From the NCBI GenBank assembly GCA_031200235.1, contig CP133595.1:868001-932000 (forward strand): 64,000 bases of DNA, written 5' to 3'. A program made the translations under genes and the position numbers. The notes beneath the pieces were generated by a model. The model searched no databases. It worked only from the letters and a program-made list of their open reading frames with translations, and had not been told where the DNA came from. Source of the stretch: Cuniculiplasma divulgatum (GTDB lineage Archaea; Thermoplasmatota; Thermoplasmata; Thermoplasmatales; Thermoplasmataceae). This document shows, piece by piece, positions 35,255 to 43,350 of the stretch (positions are counted from its first letter, which is position 1; the number at the start of each line of letters is the position of its first letter).

Positions 35255-35273
35255 TAAAGTTTTAAGGGAATAC
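35236..35273 (+). repeat. tRNA-Ala 3'-end repeat R6, overlapping vapC
   Basis: The core TGAACCGGTCAGGGTTTGA forms the last codons and stop of the upstream toxin. The arm, ending TTTTAAGGGAATAC, is outside the gene. Confidence 0.7.
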
Positions 35274-35346
35274 CTGAAATTTCTGAAGATATTGATGAAA
35301 AATCATAAATACTGTGGTGCATTATAGAGTGATATAGTGGTTCCAA

Positions 35347-35565
35347 ATGCCTACAACAATACAGGTCAGTGAGAAGTTGCAAAAAGAACTTGCCAAGCGT
35401 AAAATGTATGACAAGGAAACTTACGAAGAAGTAATCTGGGACCTCATGGAAGATGCACTGGAGCTTGATGAAGAAACTAAGAAAGAGATAGCTCAGGCTC
35501 GACAGGAGATCAAGGAAGGTAAATATCACACCATAGAAGAGGTCAAGAAGGATCTGGGACTTTGA
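35347..35565 (+). CDS. RelB-type antitoxin
   Basis: 72 residues: 'TIQVSEKLQKELAKRKMYDK' (N-terminal strand and helix), then 'ETYEEVIWDLMEDALEL', and a C-terminal 'EIKEGKYHTIEEVKKDLGL' typical of antitoxins beside RelE. Overlaps relE by 4 bases. Paralogous to the antitoxins at 36837, 43653 and 44664. Confidence 0.8.
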   Translation: MPTTIQVSEKLQKELAKRKMYDKETYEEVIWDLMEDALELDEETKKEIAQARQEIKEGKYHTIEEVKKDLGL

Positions 35566-35816
35566 CCTATGAAGTGCTTTTTTCAGATCTGGCCTTAAAG
35601 CAACTTAGAAAACTAGACCAGGAAGCCAGGCAGAGAATAATTGCAACGATCGAACGGATCAGGGTAAGACCCGACGCTTATGTCAAGAAACTCGTTGGTG
35701 ACGAGGGATACAGGCTTAGAGTGGGAAATTACAGGGTGATCTTGGACTTGGACAAAGAGAAATTGATTATTCTGGTGTTAAGGATAGGTCATAGGAGGAA
35801 CGTTTATGATTTGTAA
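35562..35816 (+). CDS. RelE/ParE-family toxin
   Basis: 84 residues, probably starting at TTG in the antitoxin stop. RelE fold signature 'ALKQLRKLDQEARQRII', 'KKLVGDEGYRLRVGNYRVIL' and C-terminal 'IIVLRIGHRRNVYD'-like ending, with basic residues expected for ribosomal mRNA cleavage. It looks intact and pairs with the antitoxin upstream. Confidence 0.85.
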   Translation: MTYEVLFSDLALKQLRKLDQEARQRIIATIERIRVRPDAYVKKLVGDEGYRLRVGNYRVILDLDKEKLIILVLRIGHRRNVYDL

Positions 35817-35891
35817 GCTAGTTCACTGTTATCTTGATTCTTTTATTCAGAGTCAGATTGTCACCACGAAAACACTTCTGAATAAACATGT

Positions 35892-35972
35892 CATGAATCA
35901 AATCAATGAAAGCGAGCTGGACATCGAGGATGGGAAGGTGAGAAATGTCAGAGATTTTCTTGAGGAACTCTG
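35892..35972 (+). pseudogene. Antitoxin C-terminal remnant
   Basis: A 26-codon frame ending 'EDGKVRNVRDFLEEL' resembles the C-terminal tail of RelB/Phd-type antitoxins. The rest is not recognisable. Weak. Confidence 0.25.
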
Positions 35973-36006
35973 ACGCAAGCACTAGTGCTAGGCCAAGGGT
36001 GTAAAG

Positions 36007-36378
36007 ATGACTCAGAAAAATGAACTTGAAGAGAAACTCACAAATTTCTTCAATGCAGAAAATGATCGGGACTGGAAACTATATGAATCGTTTCTCTCGG
36101 AAGATGTCCAGTGGATTTCATACGGTCCCCCCAAACGAAAGGTTGTGTCCGGAAAAAAGGATTATATCAAGACGATGATCAGAGCCTATCGGAACATACC
36201 AGAAAGATTCAGTGTTTTGAACATGGTTTCAGACATAGAAAGTGGAGTCGTGATTGCAGAGCTTGAACTACGCTCAAGAAGATCAGTTGATATATTTGAG
36301 TTTGAAAATGGTCTGATAAAGAGAGAACGTGAGTACTATGACGATACCCTCTGGTTGGAACCCGAGGATAAACCTTAA
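36007..36378 (+). CDS. SnoaL/NTF2-like protein
   Basis: 123 residues. 'LTNFFNAENDRDWKLYESFLSEDVQW' followed by 'VVSGKKDYIKTM' and 'IFEFENGLIKREREYYD' match the NTF2-like (SnoaL) cone fold. Such proteins may be enzymes or ligand carriers; no catalytic residues can be assigned. It shares the R6-R7 cassette with RelBE. Confidence 0.7.
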   Translation: MTQKNELEEKLTNFFNAENDRDWKLYESFLSEDVQWISYGPPKRKVVSGKKDYIKTMIRAYRNIPERFSVLNMVSDIESGVVIAELELRSRRSVDIFEFENGLIKREREYYDDTLWLEPEDKP

Positions 36379-36836
36379 AAAAATTCTGGAATCCGGGGCA
36401 AACTTGGTATAAACTAAGTTAACAGAATGGACCGGTAGGTATTTGATTATAGCTTTAAGCGAATACTGAACCTCCAGGATTTACAGGTAAAATTATTTCT
36501 TTTGTCCGCCCAATAAATAAGTGGGATACTGACTGGAATCCCCCACAAGATCATTTAAGGCAACCTCCTTAACTTACTTTTTCTTAGGTGCGGTAAGGTC
36601 TTCGAAGTGGAGTTCACTCATGCCATTGACATAAACTTATATCACACAATAAAAATGACTGGACAAATATATGCTGTGTGAGCATACCACATTTGAGAAG
36701 CTTTAGAAAGCTAAGGCGCCGTTATTCCGAGAACACATTTGTGGAAATGAGAGAATGGAGAAAACGGATTCCAATTTAGCTCTTAAAACTTTTAATCAAC
36801 TTAAAGTTTAATAACTATTGCTACCCATTGTTGCCT
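36379..36836. other. Gap with repeat R7 and no convincing gene
   Basis: Contains R7 (36428-36466) and the promoter of the next antitoxin. A short minus-strand frame (36574-36621, 15 codons, then a stop and 25 more codons in the same frame) was seen, but no protein is recognised. Confidence 0.4.
36428..36466 (+). repeat. tRNA-Ala 3'-end repeat R7
   Basis: TGGACCGGTAGGTATTTGA, followed by TTATAGCTTTAAGCGAATAC. The core differs from the tRNA at two positions. Confidence 0.75.
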
Positions 36837-37097
36837 ATGGTAACAACAGTTCAGATTGACAACGAGCTTAAAGAAAGACTTAACCGCCTGAAAATACATC
36901 CAAGAGAATCTTACAATGATTTGATTTCCAGACTGGTAGACTCTTACTCTCCCGAAGTAGCAAGTAGAGAATCACTGATCGAGACTCTCGAGATTCTTTC
37001 TGATCCGGAAATGATGAGGGGAATTGCTCAAGGGCTAGAAGATATAAAGGCAGGGAGGGTAAAGACTCTCGATCAAATCAGCAAGGAGCTATACTGA
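36837..37097 (+). CDS. RelB-type antitoxin of a broken RelBE pair
   Basis: 86 residues from ATG 36837. A TATA-like AAGTTTAATAACT about 27 bases upstream supports this start over TTG 36828. 'VTTVQIDNELKERLNRLKIH' and 'PRESYNDLISRLVDSY' give the shared antitoxin pattern, and the C-terminus 'IKAGRVKTLDQISKELY' is RelB-like. The gene is intact although its toxin is broken. Confidence 0.75.
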   Translation: MVTTVQIDNELKERLNRLKIHPRESYNDLISRLVDSYSPEVASRESLIETLEILSDPEMMRGIAQGLEDIKAGRVKTLDQISKELY

Positions 37098-37099
37098 TA

Positions 37100-37352
37100 T
37101 TGCCTTTTGAAGTCGTCCTCTCAGCACAATCAGAGGAATTTATCAGGAAAACTGACAAAGCTGCCAGAGACAGGATTATCAAATCGCTTCAAAAGCTCGA
37201 AGATGAACCTTAGAAAGGGAAACCGCTGACCTCAATTTTGACAGGCTTGTGGAGTCTTTAGGATTGGGGACTACGGGGCGATCTATCAGATCAAAAACAA
37301 CGAGTTAATAATTCTTGTAATTAAGATTGGCCACAGAAAGAATGTGTATTGA
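37100..37352 (+). pseudogene. relE toxin with in-frame stop and frameshift
   Basis: TTG 37100 opens 'PFEVVLSAQSEEFIRKTDKA', a RelE N-terminus. A TAG interrupts after 'KLEDEP'; the frame goes on to 'KGKPLTSILTGLWSL' and a second stop, and a one-base shift then gives 'RIGDYGAIYQIKNNELIILV' and 'KIGHRKNVY', the RelE end. Two lesions, so the toxin is dead while its antitoxin is intact. Confidence 0.8.
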
Positions 37353-37366
37353 TAATTTATGTCTGA

Positions 37367-37405
37367 TAGACCGACCTGGATTTGGTTAGAGTTTTAAGCG
37401 AATAC
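37367..37405 (+). repeat. tRNA-Ala 3'-end repeat R8
   Basis: TAGACCGACCTGGATTTGG, followed by TTAGAGTTTTAAGCGAATAC. It starts 14 bases after the relE remnant. Confidence 0.7.
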
Positions 37406-37453
37406 TTTCAGATATTCTCTAATAACCTTATGGCCATTCAATTTATTGTTTCA

Positions 37454-38194
37454 TCAAATAAGAGACAATAATTTTTTGACCAATGCTTTTCCTTCCCTAT
37501 GAGGAATGCGGTCAAAAGTTGAATTATCCTCTATAATCCCACACTCCAAGAAGTCCCGCAAGAAATCAAATCCGGATATGACTGAAGACAACAAATCAAA
37601 TCTGGCAAACTGAAATGCATCACTCTGAAGTAACGCAATGATATCACCACAATCCTTGGTGAATTTCTCACTTAAGTGATCCTTGTCCGGGATATTTTCA
37701 AGCGATAAGTCATAATGTCTATCCCATGCCTCCTTTAACTTTAGCAGGAGGAGCATTGAGATCTCTGGTACTATGACTTTGAACTCAGGCTCAAATGAGT
37801 ATGAAATATTCCTTGGAGCAGTCTCGTATTCTATTTCCAGAAAATTGAGCAATTTACTCGTTCCGTGGAATTGATCTTTCTTTGGCAGAAAGTCAAGATA
37901 AATCTTTCCAGAACCAAAATTCTTTAAATATAGTATGTTTCCTGCAGAATCCCTTTCTCTGCTGTAATGACGGGCAGAGTACAGATGTCTCTTTAATGTG
38001 TCTTTGAAACGACCAGTTGCAATGAAATCGATATCGAGTGAATATTTCCAGGGATTAAACGAATGGACTGCCCAACCACCTATGAGGACGACGTCGCCTT
38101 GCCTGTAATTTCTGTTAGCAATGCTCTAGTCGGAAATGTACCTGAGCTATTCGAAGGAGCCTCTGGCCAGAGTAATATCTTCGGCTCCTTCATT
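37454..38194 (-). pseudogene. AbiEii-like nucleotidyltransferase toxin, frameshifted near the N-terminus
   Basis: Joined across a frameshift at about 38120, the minus strand reads 'KEPKILLWPEAP', then 'GDVVLIGGWAVHSFNPW', 'YSLDIDFIATGRF', 'IYLDFLPKK' and a helical C-terminal half. The GG...SxDxD pattern is that of nucleotidyltransferases of the AbiEii/MenT kind (type IV TA). The ATG at about 38194 overlaps the stop of the upstream regulator. A TAG precedes the GGW part in its own frame, with no ATG in between, so the intact product is probably lost. Confidence 0.6.
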
Positions 38195-39221
38195 GCCCAA
38201 GCTTATTCACCAGATCCCTTGCGGCAATACGCCCATCTGCTCCTAATCCTGCAAGATCCAGTATGTTCTGGCACATATCAACAACCCGTATGCCATTAAA
38301 CATGGTGGTGGATTTCATGATATCTCTCTCCGGTACATACACCTTCAAGCGACATCCGCCAGCTTTCCCATCGGAAAAGGATCTAATGACCCCCCTGTCG
38401 GATGGATTTATTAGGTAGATATATGCAGTATCCTCTCTCATTATTGATGAACCATATGAAACGGCAGACGAATGGGCAGTGAAAGCATAATCAATTCCAA
38501 GCCTGTTGAGATTAAGCGCGACTTCATTTATACACTGGGTTGCTGTACTGAAATTCGTGATTATAGTCTCCACGAGCAGGCCATCAAGGGCTCTTTCCCA
38601 CGAGACCACATTGAAAAGTCTGTCCAGATCTTTTACTCTCAAACCGTAATCTACAGTTATTATTCCGGCATTTTCTAACCTATGAATTACGTAATTTGCC
38701 CACCCATATGAAACACTGGTTTTTCTAGAAATAGAAAGGATATTGGATGGCTTGTCAGCCAGTAATGAGCAGACAATTTTCCACGCCTTTTCGGAAGTAA
38801 GCCTTAACGGACCCGTTTTTACGTGTTGGGAAGAAGCGTTCAACCCAGACCCAGTTGCCATCTCTGACAAATACTGATACAATTTTGGAGGGACAAGTAA
38901 TATTTCTACACCAAGCTTGTTAGCAAGCTCTTGAATGCTGTATTTTATTGTCTTTCCGGCACAAACCAGTCTTACCTCCTTCGCACCCACCGCTTGTTTA
39001 TTTATTAAGTGTGAAAGGGCATATATTCTGTATATGGTGTCTTCATTTATTCTAGACTTAATTTCTACAAGAGTCATAGTATCTTTCGATTCAATTGCCA
39101 AATCTATAAGCAATTCCCTTTCTCCTACAGATATCGGATACGACCGGTCTACTTTTGCATAAGGTGAGATCTTGAGTTTCTCAAGTATAAACTGATAGAT
39201 TGGTTCTAGATTTTCATTCAT
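38190..39221 (-). CDS. AbiEi-like regulator with N-terminal PD-(D/E)XK-type domain
   Basis: 343 residues. Residues about 30-60 contain 'ELLIDLAIESKDTMTLVEIK', the Asp...Glu-x-Lys pattern of restriction-endonuclease-like folds. A winged helix follows at about 140-200 ('ILSISRKTSVSYGWANYVIH'). The C-terminal half ('YAFTAHSSAVSYGSSIM', 'EDTAYIYL') resembles AbiEi antitoxins of type IV systems. Inverted repeats at 39237-39308 would be its operator. It overlaps the downstream nucleotidyltransferase by 4-5 bases. The nuclease-like part is inferred from the motif only. Confidence 0.6.
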   Translation of the reverse strand: MNENLEPIYQFILEKLKISPYAKVDRSYPISVGERELLIDLAIESKDTMTLVEIKSRINEDTIYRIYALSHLINKQAVGAKEVRLVCAGKTIKYSIQELANKLGVEILLVPPKLYQYLSEMATGSGLNASSQHVKTGPLRLTSEKAWKIVCSLLADKPSNILSISRKTSVSYGWANYVIHRLENAGIITVDYGLRVKDLDRLFNVVSWERALDGLLVETIITNFSTATQCINEVALNLNRLGIDYAFTAHSSAVSYGSSIMREDTAYIYLINPSDRGVIRSFSDGKAGGCRLKVYVPERDIMKSTTMFNGIRVVDMCQNILDLAGLGADGRIAARDLVNKLGQ

Positions 39222-39236
39222 CCCTGTATCTGTATT

Positions 39237-39308
39237 CAGTGATACTTTATTAATATATCACTGATAACTATCACTTAATGGGGATATCTTAAATATCTAT
39301 CAGTGATA
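39237..39308. promoter_or_regulatory. Multiple inverted repeats upstream of the AbiE-like pair
   Basis: TATCACTGATA (39256-39266) and its exact reverse complement TATCAGTGATA (39298-39308) flank the start region. A third half-site, CAGTGATA, lies at 39237-39244. A likely operator for autoregulation by the AbiEi-like protein. Confidence 0.6.
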
Positions 39309-39331
39309 AAAATTCAATGAATAAAAACTAG

Positions 39332-39370
39332 TGGATCGGTCGGTATTTGCTTAAAGTCCTAAGCGAACAT
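39332..39370 (+). repeat. tRNA-Ala 3'-end repeat R9
   Basis: TGGATCGGTCGGTATTTGC, followed by TTAAAGTCCTAAGCGAACAT. The arm, but not the core, is identical to that of R13. Confidence 0.75.
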
Positions 39371-39483
39371 TCTGAAATATGATTTCCAGACGAAAAATAT
39401 AGTGCGCTTTTGAAGGGGAGTGTTTGAACTGTATCCATGACAGTTTACCGTTAAATGTTCATATGGTGTGATGATTAGCATTC

Positions 39484-39720
39484 ATGGTCAAAACCACCAT
39501 AAACCTGGACGAAGAGATCTACGCTGAAATCATCAAGGAATCCATAGAAAAATATGGCAGCACAAAGAATATGTCGAAGATCATTAACCAACGCCTCAGG
39601 AACAGGATGAACACTACAGGGAAACGTAAAGTGCGAATTACCTTCAAGGCAAAAGAGAATCTTTCATCTCTGGATGCGGACAAGGAGATAAGGGAGGGAT
39701 GGGAGGAAAGCAATAAATGA
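39484..39720 (+). CDS. VapB antitoxin, copy 1
   Basis: 78 residues: 'MVKTTINLDEEIYAEIIKES' (RHH strand-helix), then a basic middle 'RLRNRMNTTGKRKVRI' and an acidic tail ending 'REGWEESNK'. Overlaps vapC by ATGA. An identical copy stands at 46378. Intact. Confidence 0.82.
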   Translation: MVKTTINLDEEIYAEIIKESIEKYGSTKNMSKIINQRLRNRMNTTGKRKVRITFKAKENLSSLDADKEIREGWEESNK

Positions 39721-40124
39721 CGGTCCTAGTTGACACCAGTGTTCTGGTGTATGATACCATAGAGAATTCCCCGCATCATGATAGTGCTAGTGAGCTTATC
39801 GATGAGTCAAATGATCCCATAATAAATTCGCTGTCAATTGTTGAACTTGGTTTTGTGCTTCCAAGGTATGGAATAGATAATGAAAGTGTTCGAATGAAGA
39901 TAGAGGAATTATTGCAAAGTGATTATTTCACAGTCTCCTGGCTTTCTGGAAAGATGATGGAAAAAGTATCCTCTTTCATGGCTGAAAACAAGCTGAGTTT
40001 CAGAGATTTCAATGACTGGATAATAGCGTATGATGCAAATTCGAGAAAGGTACCTTTAGTCACTTTTGATAAAATACTGCAAAAGCAATGCAAAAAGCTT
40101 GGTATCCAAGTTATTGAGATCTAG
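39717..40124 (+). CDS. VapC PIN-domain toxin, copy 1
   Basis: 135 residues. PIN residues: Asp in 'TVLVDTSVLVYDT', Glu in 'IVELGFVL', Asp in 'FRDFNDWIIAYDA' and a late Asp in 'LVTFDKILQ'. Overlaps the antitoxin by 4 bases. An identical copy at 46611 implies recent duplication of the whole cassette. Confidence 0.88.
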   Translation: MTVLVDTSVLVYDTIENSPHHDSASELIDESNDPIINSLSIVELGFVLPRYGIDNESVRMKIEELLQSDYFTVSWLSGKMMEKVSSFMAENKLSFRDFNDWIIAYDANSRKVPLVTFDKILQKQCKKLGIQVIEI

Positions 40125-40133
40125 TTTGATGAA

Positions 40134-40180
40134 TGGGCCGGTCTGGATTTGAACCCGAGGTCTCCTGCTTTTGAAGCTGC
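40134..40180 (+). repeat. Repeat R10: tRNA-Ala core continuing into a tRNA body fragment
   Basis: The core TGGGCCGGTCTGGATTTGA is not followed by the usual arm but by ACCCGAGGTCTCCTGCTT, which is the next part of tRNA-Ala (T-loop to anticodon arm) with one mismatch. Identity then breaks down before the anticodon stem is complete. It is a truncated tRNA gene end and cannot make a tRNA. Confidence 0.75.
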
Positions 40181-40227
40181 TAATTGGAAATCCAGGTTTT
40201 ATTGGTTCTCATATGTTTCTGTAAAAA

Positions 40228-42102
40228 TCACTCCATTCGTGTCTTAAAGAACCTCTCGGTGTCTTTGTCGACAAAATAGACATAGCATCCTTCCATACCT
40301 CGCGAAAGGAGTATTCGGTATATGTTTTTCACATAGGTGATGAATCTTTCTTTTGATCGGGCCGCTGCGGGGTCCTTTGAATTCTCAGGATGGGCTTCCC
40401 ATTTTTGTCCGTCTAGGTTGTACTTCAGATCAAGACCAAAAATTACCCCTACATAATCAAACTCAAATCCTTGTGCTGTATACACACATCCAATTTGATG
40501 GATTCCATTTGGGTCGTGGGCCCATAAGGTCTCCTTCGGAATTCCCTCTCCCAATCTTCGTGAACTGACTCCTGACTTTGCATTCCATGGTCTTTTAAAG
40601 TCACCTATAGAAACATCTGGAACGAGCTGTCCATTCTCCATTGGATCAGACCATTCCCAACAGAAGCCAGCTACAATTCTGGCTTTTTTACCGCTTTCAG
40701 ATTTTTCCATAATTGCGCGTTCAAGGGATTCCGGAGACTGAAAAATCCTAAAGTCAAAACTGTCATTACCAGACCAGATAACGTCTGCGGTTTTTTCAAT
40801 TCCAAGTGTATTGTTAATCCAGCTTACAAATGCATCCGACCCCTGGCATCTGAATTGTGCCTGCAGCTTGAATTTGAGGACATTAGACCCCATTTGGTTG
40901 GCATGTTCCTCAATATACTGAACGGTCCCCACCTCATTGGGGCGTATGATCTGAAGATTATCTACAAAAAATACAGGTACCTTTGCGGCATTTATTATCT
41001 GATCGACGATCGGAGTGTCAACTCTGTCCTCTTTTCTTGTAAATCTATCGAGATTTTTAGGCCACATTCTATGGGCTTCATCAGCTATCACAACATCAAC
41101 TGCATCTCTTTCAGTTTTTCCATATTTATTGAAATGCATTAACTGCAAGGAACTTTTGTTTCCCAAGATTTTATTCAAAGTACCAGTAAATGCACGTGAA
41201 CCGGTTACATAATGTGTATTATAGTGTCGTCCAGATAGTTTGCCCATCAGATTCATAGCTATAACTGATTTTCCAGTTCCCGGTCCACCCTCAATTATAA
41301 TGGTTGTTTTCTTTCCATTCTTAAAACTCTTTTCCACAGCGTTAATTACCATGTCAAAGGCAACTAGTTGTTCATCCAGCAATGTATATTCATCTGAACC
41401 ATTTATAATCGCTGCAATGTGGTCAAGCAACTTTTTGCTGGGCCTAATTTTCCCTCCTTCAACGCGGCTGAGCACTCTCATTCCATCACCGCCTGACAGT
41501 TTCTCAACCAGGTAATCACCAAGCTCCTTGACCTCATCCTTCGTGAAGATAGGAAAGTTGGAAATGAAAGGTTCAAATTTTACCGAGTAAATCTCATCTT
41601 CTGGGTTGTATGGATAATTATGCAGATATGAGCATGCATTGAGCAATATGGGCGATCTCCCTTCGTAGAAGGCAGTGTGGTAGTTCTGTAGATATTCTTT
41701 GTATTGTCCTACCTGCACAGATGGGTGAAGCACGTCCCTAAACCCACCATTTAAGATAGTCTTTAACTCACGCTCCCCATCTGATGGTTTGGTTGTCTGC
41801 CATTGTTTTAATTCCATTATTACTGCCTGATCCTTGTTTTGACCGTCTTTACCACACACAAGGCAATCCAAACGTTTGGAAGTTTGAGGGAGCCTATATT
41901 CTAGAATAACTCCATGGTCGTTCAATTTAGCTCGATCAAATATCATGGAAACAGATCTCAGTGAGTTCTGCCAGGAATTTACCTCAGACTGGCTTGGATT
42001 ATAATGAAACTGTTCGAAGAAACTGATTTTTAGTTTGTCAGCAATTTTGTTATTGTAAACATCGTCAATAAATTGTTCACTGGATCCGGAATATAGTCGC
42101 AT
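40228..42102 (-). CDS. DUF2075-type ATPase/helicase with N-terminal nuclease-like domain
   Basis: 624 residues. A PD-(D/E)XK-like motif lies in the N-terminus (Asp79 in 'RLDCLVCG', Glu97-x-Lys in 'IMELKQW'). P-loop: Walker A 'GGPGTGKS' at 272-279, DEAH-like box 'IADEAHRMW' at 341, and conserved 'YTAQGFEFDYVGVIFG' near the C-terminus, as in DUF2075 (Schlafen-like) helicases. Such proteins often occur in defence islands. It is the main gene of the R10-R11 interval. No TA partner is seen. Confidence 0.75.
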   Translation of the reverse strand: MRLYSGSSEQFIDDVYNNKIADKLKISFFEQFHYNPSQSEVNSWQNSLRSVSMIFDRAKLNDHGVILEYRLPQTSKRLDCLVCGKDGQNKDQAVIMELKQWQTTKPSDGERELKTILNGGFRDVLHPSVQVGQYKEYLQNYHTAFYEGRSPILLNACSYLHNYPYNPEDEIYSVKFEPFISNFPIFTKDEVKELGDYLVEKLSGGDGMRVLSRVEGGKIRPSKKLLDHIAAIINGSDEYTLLDEQLVAFDMVINAVEKSFKNGKKTTIIIEGGPGTGKSVIAMNLMGKLSGRHYNTHYVTGSRAFTGTLNKILGNKSSLQLMHFNKYGKTERDAVDVVIADEAHRMWPKNLDRFTRKEDRVDTPIVDQIINAAKVPVFFVDNLQIIRPNEVGTVQYIEEHANQMGSNVLKFKLQAQFRCQGSDAFVSWINNTLGIEKTADVIWSGNDSFDFRIFQSPESLERAIMEKSESGKKARIVAGFCWEWSDPMENGQLVPDVSIGDFKRPWNAKSGVSSRRLGEGIPKETLWAHDPNGIHQIGCVYTAQGFEFDYVGVIFGLDLKYNLDGQKWEAHPENSKDPAAARSKERFITYVKNIYRILLSRGMEGCYVYFVDKDTERFFKTRME

Positions 42103-42227
42103 GTTAAGACACTTACACTATACCCTACTTTAATTTTTTTATAGCTGAATTATTTTGGACTGCAAATTCATTCGGTAACACAGTATATCTTGATAGCTAC
42201 CCATCTGAGAGGTGGAGGAGAATTAGT

Positions 42228-42237
42228 CAATATTATG
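42228..42237 (+). repeat. Target-site duplication, left
   Basis: CAATATTATG flanks the IS on the left; the same ten bases follow the right end at 43238-43247. Confidence 0.8.
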
Positions 42238-43237
42238 TAGAGTGTCTCGTATTTCATGAAGAGTCAGACAGATGTCGAACATTATTAACAGAATGAGAAT
42301 ATTGGGATATGCCCACACAGCATATCCCGTTGATTATGAAACTGATAGACAATATAGTTTCGCCCGATCAAAGGAGAAGAAAATATACAGATCGGCAGAT
42401 TCTGAAGATTCTTGTGCTGCTGCAGATATTCGGAATATCGTATCGATCTGCCGGGGTATTCCTCATCAATCATGAGGAATATCTGACCATGATGGGGCCT
42501 TAAGGAAATACCAAGCTTCCAGACCCTGTCAAGGAGGGCGAGGAAATTTGATCTCCATGCAATAAACAGGGAGATCACATTCCTCTATTCCATGAAGGAA
42601 TGCGCAGCAGTGGATTCCTTCATGATCCACACATGCAAGTATTCCACTGCAATGAGGAGGAAACACTGGGGAAATTACAAAGATCCTGAATCAGGATGGT
42701 CCAAGACCACCAAGGGATGGTCTTATGGCAGGAAGTGCCATATGTCACTGAATATAGATTCCCTCCTGATCATGGACTGGCTTGTTACTAAAGGAAACAT
42801 GCATGATTCACGTGTATCCCATGACATGGTGGATTCTGTCAGAAACTTCTCCTATATTCTTGCAGACTCAGCATATGATACATCTGACATATACGATTAT
42901 GTGTTTGAGAATACACATTCCATTCCTGTGATTGACACAAACAGAAGGAGAGGAATTATTCCTGAACGATTGTCCATGAACAGGGAAATAGGCATTGATC
43001 TCAGGAGGGAATACTCTTCTCTGTATTCCCTCAGGTGGGAGATTGAGCGAACACTCTCCATCCTTGAAGAGATAATGGAAACAGAGGATATCTGGTATGT
43101 CAGGAACAGATCATTCGATACTGCAATTGGTCTTAAGACAATTGCATACAATCTCATGATTGTATCAAACATCAAAATGGGAAATAGGCCAAGGGAGATA
43201 ATGAAAATCGTCAGTTGTTAAATTGCGAGACACCCTA
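42238..43237 (+). mobile_element. IS4/IS5-type insertion sequence, 1000 bp, frameshifted transposase
   Basis: Ends TAGAGTGTCTCG (left) and TAGGGTGTCTCG (right, reverse complement) form imperfect terminal inverted repeats, with a 10-base target duplication CAATATTATG outside them. One DDE transposase gene is broken by a single-base frameshift. Ten-base target duplications are more usual for IS4 than for IS5; I cannot decide the family by eye. Confidence 0.85.
42309..43221 (+). pseudogene. DDE transposase with one frameshift
   Basis: The N-terminal part starts 'MPTQHIPLIMKLIDNIV' and ends at TAA after 'LTMMGP'. Skipping one base after CCT restores 'KEIPSFQTLSRRARKF' and the catalytic part: Asp in 'AAVDSFMIHT', Asp in 'ILADSAYDTSDI', Glu in 'SLRWEIERTLSILEEI'. 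The slip site CCT-TAA-G could allow programmed +1 frameshifting; a plain mutation is simpler. Confidence 0.8.
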
Positions 43238-43247
43238 CAATATTATG
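43238..43247 (+). repeat. Target-site duplication, right
   Basis: CAATATTATG, identical to 42228-42237. Confidence 0.8.
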
Positions 43248-43350
43248 AAAAAATATCCATACCAACAGTGGAAACGTAAGGAGGGTGATAATATAGAGGA
43301 GAATCTTTATGCAAATTCCTTAATATTCAACGGTCCGTATTAGTCAAAAA

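Larger units (their letters stand above)
39351..40152 (+). repeat. 802-bp VapBC cassette, copy 1 (duplicated at 46245-47046)
   Basis: Starts exactly at the arm of R9 and ends at the last base of the core of R10. The same 802 bases occur at 46245-47046 (offset 6894) with no difference that I could see, and both proteins are identical in the two copies. Outside these limits the sequences differ at once. The duplicated unit is therefore one arm-to-core cassette. Confidence 0.9.

Noticed and set aside
36574-36621. 15-codon minus-strand peptide gene with a same-frame continuation
   Set aside because: Too short, no ribosome or promoter signal, no recognisable peptide class.
40134-40205. Second functional tRNA gene at R10
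   Set aside because: Only the T-arm and part of the anticodon arm match; D-arm and 5' acceptor are missing.
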